Assembly (NCBI GenBank): GCA_024449915.1
Contig: JAMZAV010000026.1
Location: 372,001-436,000, forward strand
Length of the DNA: 64,000 nucleotides
Origin: Sweltsa coloradensis
Taxonomy: Eukaryota > Arthropoda > Insecta > Plecoptera > Chloroperlidae
Reading direction: 5' to 3'
Notes under the pieces: generated by a model
Database searches by the model: none
The model's input: the letters and a program-made list of their open reading frames with translations, nothing else
What the model was told of the DNA's origin: nothing
Part shown: piece after piece, positions 23,093-35,900 of the stretch
Layout: each line of letters begins with the position of its first letter
Numbering within the stretch: the first letter of the stretch is position 1
Program-made: the position numbers and the translations under genes

Positions 23093-23806
23093 ATTCTATA
23101 TACAGGTAATTAACCACATTATTTTACACTCGCTAAAATATACATATAGGGCCTACTTTTAGGTAGTAATTCAAGATAGGTCATAAAACAATTTTACAAT
23201 CAAATCTTGTACTGCATACTTTAATGAGAAAATTCTCATTTTTAAGTTGGTCAAAAGTATTTGTTTGGTACTCGACTTTTTTGTTAATCAGCAATACATC
23301 AAATATTACCTAAATGTTCACAAGTCATCTAGAACAAAATTATTACTTTTGAATTCTGTTTAAATTGGTCATGGCATGGTCAATTTTAGTCACTTAACAA
23401 ATGTTTTGTTATTGCTCTGAAGGCTGCGTGTCCTATCACATCTTCGGCCGGGTTTTCGCGCCTTTGATAGACTAGTCGGTACATTCGGATTGGATAGCAC
23501 CGGACATTGCTGTTGGAAGTTCAAGCAAAATTAAAAACAATGGTAGAGATCAGTATTTGATAACAGTTGCATTTATAAAAGTTATAGTATATTTTCAACA
23601 ATTTGTCAATTTTGCATTGATGTTATCAACTTGTAATGTAGGGGCCTAAATGTATTTTGAATAACATAGTAAAAATATGCAGCAGAAATTTTATCGGAAA
23701 AAACTTTTTTTTTTTTTGCAAAACAAACTTGTCTTATTAATATTATTGATTAGAAGTGTTTTGACATGATAGCATATTTGGTCACCCTACTTACAAGTAG
23801 ATCCAA

Positions 23807-23957
23807 TCAAGACGAATGCTCCGACAAACTCGATTTTCTATCTCGCTTTGGTTTCTTTCTCGAATGCCGCTCTCGAAGAGTTTTGCTTTTCGAAGCGGAT
23901 GCAGACGTTTCGGGATGATTATGGTGGGATCTTGTACGGTGTCCTTTAGTCGGAGAC
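23807..23957 (-). CDS. SFSWAP: SFSWAP exon 11 (terminal)
   Basis: It encodes a basic, serine-rich end ([20 protein letters not shown] and [16 protein letters not shown]) and stops at TGA 23807-23809. The acceptor is ATTGTTGCAG|G. Phase 2 entry matches exon 10. Confidence 0.88.
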
Positions 23958-26900
23958 CTGCAACAATAAACACCATCCATTACAGACAGACTCAACACCT
24001 GATTTAGACGGTTCAATGTTTTGTTCAAGCAATTGAATCCAAGGGTTTGATACAATGATTTACTTCAATGATAGGCCTACCGTTTTTTTAGACGGTCAAA
24101 TTAATTTGTCCAAGACCTTGATCCTAGGGTTTTGATTCAACCTCTTTAGTCCTATTTTTCAACAAAGATTTGATAAAATCGGCCAATCAGGAATCACTTC
24201 ACAGCTGTTTCTAGGTTGGGTTAAGTTTGTTGTGTTTTCCATTTTTCCTAAGCAAAGCTTATCATAGAAGACAGACGTAAAGGATATAATTGCTCCTTCG
24301 AACCCACTTCTTCCACAGTGGACGAGCAAAGTCAAAAGTACTTATTAGCTTGTACGAACAAGAACATTGTCCTTACAAGATGCAATTCTTGCCAATCCCT
24401 AGCTGTCACATACATTTCTACAAGGTCAAGACTTATTCGTGTTGTTGATTGACGCATATTGGCACTTCAAATGTTTCTTTAGCACAACCTTCTAGATATT
24501 CATTACAGGTGGCTAGGACATATTTAAACAGCTGTGAATACATTGAACCGTGTACATAATTATAGCTTTTCAATGTTTCCTTCAATAAGTCTTGAATTCA
24601 ACCCTTGAAATCAAGGGATTGAAGGAAACATTGAACCGTCTAAATCAGGCTTAAGAAATAAGCCTAGTACTGTTTATGCTTTGACAATCTTTTGGAAATG
24701 ATTATTATTACCTAAGTAAGCGCATTGTTTACACTTACTTTGATCGAACTTGTTTTTTAGCCTTCTTCATCTTTCTTTGGTAGTCTTCTTTGTAATACTT
24801 CATCTTTTCCTCTTTTCTCCGTCTGCTATCCTCTTCCTTACGGTGTTTGTGTGATCGGGTTGGCACGCTGGTCCGTTCTCTGCAACAAGAGTGTCGTGTA
24901 TAATACAAGAAACGGAACTAACCATTCTTAGCACAGTTATAACAAGCAAAATTGCTACTATGTATCATACCGGTAGTTCTTTCAGAATGCTTTCTAGATT
25001 AGATTCATATACCCTGACGAGTGTAATGATTTGTTTATTGTTACTTTGTTACCATGCGGATGTCGCACGGGATCTAGGGTTGTCAATGGATTCCAATCTT
25101 TCTCTCCTATGTTACATGAAGTTGAAAACTAAATTTATATCAGTTTTGTATGATTCTTTGCCTTGCATAGGCAACTCTTTGTTGTGACAACTTGGCAGCC
25201 TGGAGCTTGACCTTGATGGTTTCATGTTTTGGCGTGGGGTTGCAAGCTAGCCATGGTCTGGATGATATGCGTGTCAGTAATGGGCGAGAGTTGTATTGCA
25301 GGCGTGAGGATTTAAATGCTAGACCGCGAAAATAGCGTGGTCGCGTTATTATGAGCAATCTGCGAGTGTAAATTGTCCAACTCTGTAGCGACTAATTTTC
25401 ACTCCCAAATTGTGAGCTTGAAAGTGGATTTGTCGATGGTTGACATTGAACAATAGGAAGACTGAAGATACAATAACGAACAAATTTAATTTTAACAAAA
25501 AAATGCGAGGTCCTTTGCTGTTTGTTGAAATCATGTTTGGCTGTAATTAAAAAAGTTAGCTACTTGCTGTAGTAGTAGTGTATTGTATTGTAGTGTATTG
25601 CCGAACTCTAAAAGACCCTAATAAGTACCGTATTGGACCGAATATAGCACGATCTCGAATATAACACGACCCCCAATTTTTCAGAATCATTTAAAAAAAA
25701 GAAGAAAAAAAAAGAAATAAAAATAGACTTAAGTTTCATTCTTACAACAAAACATTTTGAACAATGTTAGGGCCTAGTCCTATGTTTTTTAACAGGGTAG
25801 GGCCAAGCACAAGCTCACAGGCCAACCACAGTTCACCAGTCTGATTAAGGGACCACAAATCGATCATTGTGACCTAGAATCTATTCGGGATCGATTCCCA
25901 AGAAATTTTTTTAAAAATTGTATGCGCAGTTATTTTGGTGGTCATTTTCCGCGGAACCCAAGAACCGTGATTCGCGGCGATACTCCCGCGGTCTTTTGCC
26001 GCGGAGCCCGTGATGACGTCACCCGCCCGCCTCACGGGATCGGCTGGCGTCGAGTGGGTGGGGGGCGATGCACGGGAGTTGTATTGCGTGTGGCCTATGT
26101 TCAGGCGCTATTTCAAATGCAAGAGCGCGAAAATAACGCGAGTGCTGTTTTAGAGATAGTATTTTCGGAAAAAAACATCGCGCTATATTCGGTCCGATAC
26201 GGTATTACCGGTTACCCCAATTTGAATACAAAAATTAAGTGATGCCATAAACCCAAACTTTCTCTAGGGTTTGGGTTGCACGAGTTAAACTGAAATTTGA
26301 AATGACGGAGATTAAGTTAACAAGTGTTTAGGCCTGCCTACCGATTTTAAAAAATCTAACCTTTTATGAGATGACTTTTTCTTTTTCTCTTTCAATTTCA
26401 TCTTCTTCTTTGCTCTCGGACGGTCGCTCTCTGAGCTGGAGCTTCTGGCCGGTCTCTTGACTACGTCCCTACCCCCTTGTATCCGAGCCAAGAGTGGATT
26501 GGTCTTGCCGTTGGTGTTTGATCGGTCCTCGGTCTCGTCGCGATTAGGGTTCGGTGATTCGGAGCTTGAAGATACAGAAGAGGGAACGGAAGTAACGTCG
26601 TCTTCGTCACCGCTCGCTGGAAATGTACACAACTATGAGCGAGCTGGCATATCCTGACAACACCTACTGTAGTTCCCAATGATGCTTCATTTTAGTGTCA
26701 AAAGTCCTCACAAAAAATTAACAATATTCTCACAAAAATATTCTTTACAACAGAGTAATAGTATTTCAGTCTCTTAAAGTACGTTGAGATGTCTTTTGTA
26801 GATGAGTGTGTAGATGTTGTTTTGTTTTGTGTGTTGTTGTTTAGTAGTATTTCATTAATTTTTACAAGCAAAAGCTAGCACAAGCATACAAGTTTCAACC

Positions 26901-29900
26901 TCCCTTGATAAAACCCCAGCAACTCTCCTCCAGCTTAACTAGCCTTACCATTTGACTTCTTTTACATTCATTACTTCCCAGGCTATTTAAACTTTAAACT
27001 TTCAACTAGACAAACCTCTTGCGCTGGCATCTTGAGATTGAGACGTATGGACTTTAGGATTGACCGGTGTTTTTCGCAGCATCGTTAGGAAGGCGGCGGC
27101 TCGTCTCTTGCGTTCCAATTGCAGTTGTCGCTCTCGAGCTTTGGCAGCCACTTTCTCGCGGGCGGCTGAAGCCAACTTGTCTTTCACTTTCTCTTCTAGA
27201 ACACAAGAGGTTGAGACAAATAAACAAAAAATAAGTAATTCAATTTAACCAAACAGTTTTGTTAGCATTTCTTCAATGAAATTGGTATGTGCAGGTGATG
27301 TTGCATATAATTCATTGTCGTAGTGAATATTTGTACTTGAAGTTACCACTACAACACCATGTAGTTATTTCTCGATTTGTTCAGTCGGAAAACACTCCCG
27401 TAGGTGTAATTGGTATTATTTACTACAATTCAGAAATTAAAAAAGTCCGCCCCAACCGGGAATCGAACCATGGATCTCCCGCATTCCAGACAGGCGTCTT
27501 CACCACTAAACCATCAGGACGGGTACATTTTAAGCTCTGAATTGTAGTTGCATTATACATCTGAATGGATGGAACAGTACTGCAAGGAATATCTGCTGCC
27601 TTTGAACTGACCACCAAACAATTTTTTTTTCAAAAAAAAAAAAAAAAAAAAAATTGTTTGGTGGTCAGTTCAAAGGCAGCAGATATTCGTTGCAGTACTG
27701 TTCCATCCATTCAGATGTATAATGCAACTACAATTCAGAGCTTAAAATGTACCCGTCCTGATGGTCTAGTGGTTAAGACGCCTGTCTGGAATGCGGGAGA
27801 TCCGTGGTTCGATTCCCGGTTGGGGCTAGGGATGACTTCGGGTACCCGGAAACCGGTTCGGAACCGATTCAATTACGATCCGGTTCCCCTTTTTCGGAAC
27901 CGGTTCTATTTTTAACCTAAAAGTTGCCAAGGGCCTAGGCACAGACGAGAATAAATGAGCCAGAAACACCCATGGTTGCAAAATTCTTAGGCCTAGGCCC
28001 TATGAATGTTGCGTCACAATTTTGACCTAGGCTTAGCCTAGGCCCATGTGTTGTGTTATAATAACATTGCAGAACTTGTTAATAACATTTTAATCATATA
28101 CTACGTTTAAGATCACATAATCCAAACTTTATGAACGAAAACGAAAGCAAACAATTTTGTAGGACATTGTTTGTTCAACTGTTCTCACTAAGCAGTTCCT
28201 ACAATGTCTGGAACACGGCTCCGCCCCCTATCGAAATTCGAATCGATTATCGCCCCGCCCATGTTTTCAATCGAAATTAGCCCGCGCAGATTCAAATTTA
28301 CGAAAATTGAGAAAGAAAAATATGTGTAGGAACCAGTTCCAAACCGGATCCGGCGAGGGTGGATCCGGTTCCGGATTTTTCGACCCGAAGTCATCCCTAG
28401 TTGGGGCGGAACTTTTTTAATTTCTGAATTGTAGTAAATAATACCATGTAGTTAGATTGCACTTAAGTGTGCAACTTGAAATTCTAAATGAGAATATAAG
28501 ATATTAATCAGTCTTTCGGCATAGAAACTCGTCTGTAAGTGGGGTGTCACACTGTCCGTTTCTGGCGGTCCCGCGAAAGCGGATGCGCTTTTGCGGGATG
28601 GTGACAGTACACGGTTTTAAATGCGACGTGTCACACCTGTCCGTTGCTAACGCACTACCGCAACATGCTGCCGCGAAACGGGATGAACGGACAGCGGGAT
28701 GTGAGCGACAACACACGCAGTTAAATGCAAGGTGTCACACTGTCCCGTTGAAACGGACCGTTTTCAAATTTTTTCCACCACCTTTTCCATGAGTAGTCGA
28801 CTCACCACGTTCACTACTCGAGGAGAACTGACCAGTTTTTGTCCTGCTAAAACGCAATTAACCGGATTGGTGTGACATGGTAGAGGCCATCCGTCAAAAG
28901 CGCATCCGCTTTCGCGGGACCGTCAGAAACGGATAGTGTGACACCGGCCTTAGTGTTTGTACATTAAATTAAAAGGATCAATTCAATCAATTTAATTTTG
29001 AATCTTTTATTTCATTCTGGTGGTATATATATGCGGTGTGCAAGTCCAATGTGTACATTACATACTCGAGCACACACACAAGTCTGAACTCGGTCATTAT
29101 TATACACGAAACATTAAAAAATTGCAAGGTTTTACCGTAATTTAATTTGCAAGTCCACAGTATTATGATTTTCTAAGAATTGATCATACTCGTGATTAGT
29201 GTTCTATAGTGATTAAATAAACTAGGCTACATGTTTATTCTCGGTTGGTGCAAGCACATAAATATGAGACATCAAGCAAACGATTAATCAATCAAATCAA
29301 TGAATGAATGTTATGTGCCATCAAGTTCAGTTTCCTCTTAGTCTTAACAAATTGTCTCTAATTTCTAAACCAAACAGAATGAAAGCTCACAAAAACAAGT
29401 CAATATTTTAAAATAAAATTACCGGCGTAGGCCTATTACCTCGATTATAGGCCACCTTCCATAATGGCACCCCTATTTCAACCCCAAATAGCATAGGCCT
29501 ACTATTATAAACACTTTTGACAAATGGCTTTGAATAATGGCCGCACCCCACTTTTTGAGCTTGATACTATTTTAAAATACTATACTTGAAGCCTATATAG
29601 TATTCACGTAAATACAGTAAACAAATACAGATTTATTTCTTTAGAGTCGTGCATTCTGGAACGTGAGCTCTAATCAACATCTCCTTGCCTGCGGGCCTGT
29701 CCTTCCTCTTCTCTCTCCGCTCGTCCGCAACCACAGGGGCCACATCCTCCGTCAGGTCAATCACCTCTTCTTCGGGTTTAGCGGGAACCAAGTCCACAAC
29801 CTTCACTTCTTCACCGACCTCCTTCTTCTTCTTCTCCTCCTCTTCTTCGTCAGTGCTCTCTTCAACCGGCAGAGCACTCTTCATGTCCAGCGGGGTATCC

Positions 29901-32900
29901 GCATCCTTGGGCTTCTTTATTGAGAAGCATACTGGGGCCACAACTGAAACCACACGGAAACACAAGATAAGACTATTGGTAAAACTATAAATACAGTCCC
30001 ACTAGTTCAAGATATGAATTTTAATAAAAATTTAATAGTTTTTAAGAGCATATTTCTATTTACAAAAACTTAGTACTAGTTATGACTGTGCTTACTTTTT
30101 TATGCCAAAAGTAGAAAATGTTTGCCGGTAATTGCCATTAAGTTTGCAAGGAAAAAAATAAAATGTGCATGCATTTTATGAATTTCTGTAGTTTCCAGAT
30201 GGGTCAAAATTTGTTTGTTTTGAACATCATTGGATAGCCTAATGTTTAACAGAGTGATATTATAAAAATTACACCTAAATATGCACACTACAGATTGTTG
30301 CATTAATGTTAATTTTACAGGCCACTATTTATAAACACATGGACAAGCTAGGATGAAACCTATTCTACTAGCCGAGCATGTTGAACGTTGACAGCAGCTC
30401 TTACGTGGTTTGGCAGTCAGACTCTGCGTTTCCTCTTGATCGTCCTCGCCCGACTTCTGGCTCCCATCTTGGCTGTTTCCCTCTTCCTCCCGTTCACTCT
30501 CGCTCGACTCCTCCGACTCCTCTTTCTTGGGTTCCACGACCGGGGCGGCGGTAGGTTGCAACACGGGCTTAGGATTCTCGATCTGTTCGTACATGTCCAC
30601 TTTGTGCAAATAGTAAGGGTAATATTGATGCGTCACTTCCAAGAACGCAAATCGCGGATCCTTCTTGTTTCGGACGATCGTTTCGAATTCCCTGCCGTTC
30701 TTTGCGACGTAGGATGCCATTTTGTCGATTATTAATTGTACATCCGTGGGCGGTGTCAAAAAGGACATTGACGGTACCACCACGGTTTCCGGCACTTGAG
30801 GAGTGAAAGGCGCATTTTGTTGGACTGTTTCCACTGGTTTGGGAGTATCCACAACTGGAGTAAACACTTTTTTAGGAACTTGCGAAGGTTCTACCGGTTC
30901 TTGGGTGACAACTACTACAGGTAGGCTCGCTGATATATTGCTCGATGTACTAGGGGTCTTCTCCGTGTCTGTCGAATTCTTGTACAAGACAGGAGTAGCT
31001 TCGATGACCAAGGGGGTTGGCTTCACAACGACAACCGCAGGTGCAGGCTCCGCTGTTGGAAGAACAGCGTCTGCTGTCCCTGGTGGCTGAATACTGAACG
31101 CAGCCTGTTTATCCTTGATCCGGTTCACAAGCATTGAGTACGCACAGTTGGCAGACGGCTTGTACGCAATAGAAGGAATCGAAGGCGCCTGCAAAAACAC
31201 GCCCAGAAAAACAAAACGTATATTAGTTTCATTTCAAAGGTTAACAACCTGGCATTTAGGGTTTGTTATCAAAAGTGATGAATTTTTTGTTTACTGTTAG
31301 AATTCTTTTTAGACGATTTTGTTTTTTAGATAATTTTCTAGCTGTCTGCTAATTTGTTGCAAATACATTTGAAATTGTGTCAAATGGTTTCAATGTGATT
31401 GTACTGGCCAAAAAGAGATTGAAATGGGCGTTTAATGGAATTACTGTAAACATTGCACATGTCCCTAATTAGTTTGGGTGCAAGTCTTGATCAAAGTATC
31501 AAGTCTCCGGCGTTCACTCCTGTCGTTGGTGTAGGATCCATTGGTTTCTTCGCCATGCCAACAGTTGCTCTTCTTTTATATGGTTAGGATGGGCTAGATG
31601 ATTCTGATTGCAAACAAAAAGACAAATGTTTGATAGAGTGTTTCTTGTCATGTTTTACCCAAAGCAACAGATTTTAGGACTTCATCCATATTCGAGCTTC
31701 TAAACCAGCCCTGTAATCAGAAATATGAAACCGGTTAACATCCACAAATGAATTGTTTATACATAATAGGTGTACACATAGGCTATATTATTAGTTATAC
31801 AAAGTCGGTTTATATTTTGTACACTTATATATCATAAAAAGTAATACAAACACATGGATAGGGCTAATAAGAGTTATTACTTGGGTATTATCATCAAGAT
31901 AATTCAGCTCATTGACACCGTTTCGAACATAAATTGATACTAAATTAATATAGGTACATAGGTCGTGTGGCTTGCTGACCATGCAAGTTTATTTTTACTT
32001 CAAAGCACAAGACCCAAGAATCAAATTCTAGTTGGGGGTTTTAATTCTTACTATAGGGTGGGCGGAAAACAAATACAGATTCATGGCATGGGTTAAAATG
32101 TATTAACTATGGCAAAACCCCTCAATAATTGTTGTAATCTTTGTACAAAATGTAGAAAATACTTACCAAAACTCTAGTAGCCTACAAACCTACATTACAC
32201 AATCTTCTGCAATATGGCTGTGAAATTAAAAAAATGTAATTTGGAAGTACAAAATATATTGTGAGGGGAAAATGTGAGATGCCTGTAACTTAGAGGAGCC
32301 AAGCGTATCATGGCTGAAACCATGTTTGATTTAAGGGAACAATTTATCAAGGTAACAAAATAACAAATGTATTTAAATTAATAATGTTTAAGGCAAGTTT
32401 TTTCACTTTTCAAAATAAAATAAATTGCAATAACAATTTAATAATGCAGGTTACATCAGTGGGGGTACGCCAACACAAAGTCAGGTTCTGAATCTGCACG
32501 TCTACTGATTTGATCAACAACCCAACGATGAGGTTTACCACCCCTCAGCCAGGATTTGTGGTGCAATTATTTTTGTTTATAATTATTAATGTAATTGTGG
32601 GATTCAAGACACCGAGTGGCAATAGATGAGAATTAATTAAAAGACAATTACAAAAATCCATGCAATCCCATGTCATTTCATTAGGAGTCATACCCTTGGG
32701 CTTTCATTTTTATCACCGTGGAGGTAGCTAAGGATTATTGAGACAGCAAGAAAGTCGCAAGAAAGCTACGTCTGTGCTAACGATGAGGATTGGAAGGGGA
32801 GGTTTGTTGACAAGATGACGGAACAACATTAAAACATGTCTAAATGTTAACAAACAATACAGAAAACATTTGGCTATATTTAACACAAGTTTTATTTACA

Positions 32901-35900
32901 AATATCATTCGATAAAGTACTTACATCCTCAAACAAAATACGTAATGAAAAAATACGTACCTATTTCATGGAATGATGCTAAAATGCCAAATAGAAATCA
33001 AGTTGTGTTCTCAACACATTAAATCACATATCAAAATGGTATACATGTATATATTATATCACAGCAAGTGTATCACATTGTTCACATCACAGTAAAAAGT
33101 CTCAGGTACATGGTAAATAGAAACTGTTGAGATTTCAAGCACTTGAAGTTAAGGGTGGCAGATGTTTGGTTAGAGTAATGTCTGATCGTTGGCACCTACC
33201 AGTTCAAGTTTCGAACTACTGGGGGCGAGACTGGGGTGCAGGTAGTGGTCGTCTTCGTCGCCATCTTCGTAGGGGTTATTGCTACCTAGAAGCAGAACAA
33301 CGGGACTGGTTTAGCATGGGTTATTCGTTGCTATAGTATTGTCAAATCAGTTAAACAGATAAATAAGAAAATAAATAACCGTCGCCTCACCAGCTAGTTT
33401 CTCCTTCTCCTCGGGCTTGGGCTGGTATCGGCCGGTCTTGATCGCCATCTGCAGGTGCCGGTAGTAGGGGTGCAGGGGGGAGGTGTACGAGAGGAACTCA
33501 AACTGAGGATTGTTGGCTTGCTTCATCTTGAGCAGGATCTCCATCTGAGCCCCCTGACCGCTGATAAACAGCGCAGTCTTCTCGATGATTGCGTTCAGTT
33601 TCACGCTCTCGGGCTGGAAATAGGAGGGGCATTACTTTCCATAAAACCACTAGATATACCAAAGTATTGTGATGAAGATTTTATATGGGACCACCGCCTT
33701 CAAATATATTGGTTCTTAGCAAATATATTTTGCTTGAAGTTGCACAAGGCTATGCATCCAGCAGAGAACAAACATAACAACCATTTTTTGTGCAACTTTT
33801 GCGCATATTATAGGTTTAATATAATAATTATGAATTATTTTTTATACATGCTAACAATTTGAAAATTATAATACGTATTATTGACTTGTCAAATGTAAAT
33901 CGATGTAAGCCCATTCTGTTTTCTAATAATAGGAGTAAAAAAACATTCTCACTATGGTAAACGACAAAACCATGAGACAATATTCCTTTAAGAGTGGTTC
34001 TTATCTCTACCCGACTAGTAATTGAATCTGATGTACTACGCCTCAAGTTATCCTTCATATGAACTCGTCAATTGATATTGAAATTTATTAATATCCTATC
34101 ATAGTGAAGACAACAGCTTTGACTGTCAAGGCCATATAAAGCAGTTTCCTACTTGTAACAGTCAAGAACATTACTTTAGTACAAGAGATTGAACAGCGTT
34201 TCATAATCTCACGTTCCTTCGGAAGTATAAAGTGAACGGATGATTTTTTGATGTCCGCCTACTCACCAGCACCATGTTAACGGGGATGTCCAGCTCCGGG
34301 GGTGCCTTGAAGGGTTCATCTCCCTCCTCGTCCTGGGTCTCTGCCCCACCCTCGCCGTTAGTGTCGGTCTTAGACTGCGACGGTTCTCGCTCGTAGTTGA
34401 AGGCCACTTCGCCGTACGTCTTCGTGTCGAGTGCTTTGTGCAGCCGCTTCAGCTCCTCTTCTGTAACGTTCACAAACAACCAGGGCCGGTTCTAGTGATT
34501 TCTCATGCGTAAGCGAAATCAATTTCGCCGCCCCCCCCCCCCCCCAAATGGTATGAGCTGAGCTGTACTTGGAACTTATATGCATAATAGGTTACTTATA
34601 GTTGTTAAAATAAAAAATCAAACACATTTCGTTCACAAACTTTAATTTTTAATAGGTGCAAACAAACTACACTATTACAATTAGCCTCCATAGATTAATT
34701 ATTTATTTATTGTATAATAATAAAAACACTATCAATTAAGAACTGTGTTATTGTGGTTATTGCTTCATATAAGTAATCTGTAATCATCATAAGTTATGAG
34801 TAAGACACATCTTGATTACTGTGTCAATTTGCCTTGTAGCAAAGGTTTTGCCCAAGTTACTGAAAGTTCACTTTTCTGGCCTTTAAAGATGCAAAGTCCC
34901 TAACAAGATCATCCATATCAATTTCTTCTGCGACTTTCTTTTCGATTGATATCATTGCCAAACCAACTAAACGGGATTGTGACATATGAGACCGAAGATA
35001 AGATTTAATGATCTTAAGCTTTGAAAAGCTTCTTTCTGCGCTGGCAACAGTTACAGGAAGCGTTAAGAGAATGCGCAGAGCTACACACAAATTTGGAAAT
35101 ACTTCCACTAATCGGTACTTGCAGAGAAAGAGAAGGGCACTATTCGGATCACATTTTTCTTTGTTGATTCTTCTGCGCAGAGCTTTTATCTCTTCGTGAA
35201 GTTCAGTTGCGTCAATATCAGATTGGCCATCATTAGATTTGAGGCTAAATATAAGTCTTTGCAGTGCTTCAATAATTTGTCCTCTATCAGATTCACGTCA
35301 CATATGTTATAGAGAAAGCCAAACAATTCGGAGTGTTCTGACAGTTGAGAGAATCTCTCATTTATTGCCCCCAATGACGTATCCAATATATCTGGTTGAA
35401 AAAATTTACCCTGAACATTTTCTCTGCTCCCATAATTGGGTTGTCACGAGCTTCATAGTCGAATTGTTTGGTTTTCCTTCGGACACGCACTGGTTCTTCC
35501 TCAGAAAATGCACCAACTATCTCCAGTTCATTTGCCAATATTTTAGCATTTTCCAACACTGCGGCAAAACCCTCATCAGACCGATACTTTTGCAGGAATG
35601 ACTTAGTAACGTTAAGCTGCTCAAGAGTAGCTGACAAGTCTAGAGCTGCTGTCTGCAACAACTTGCTGGCAATGTTAATTTCAAATAGAATGTCATACCA
35701 CACTACAAGGGAACAAACAAACTTAAAGCTTAACATTTTTTTGGCCAAGCCTGTGGCCTGTGCGCGACTTTTTACTCCGGTTTCATTAGTCAAAGTGACG
35801 TCAAGAGATATTTCACTTAGTGCATCGTACACTGCACCTAGCTGGAAACGAACTGCCCTCAAAGGGTAAGGGAAAAAGCCGCCATAAATACAATTTGTAG

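Larger units (their letters stand above)
27412..28445. mobile_element. Fold-back structure with tRNA-like arms, split by a hAT MITE
   Basis: Arms of about 215 bp face each other across a central A run (27630-27651). GGTATTATTTACTACAATTC at 27412 reappears inverted at 28426-28445. The right arm is interrupted by a 573-bp element at 27827-28399. A 12-base direct repeat ACCATGTAGTTA occurs at about 27357 and 28443. Located in SFSWAP intron 7. Confidence 0.8.

Noticed and set aside
30388..31090. Plus-strand frames opposite SFSWAP exon 6
   Set aside because: Antisense shadows; the minus strand carries the conserved SURP domain.
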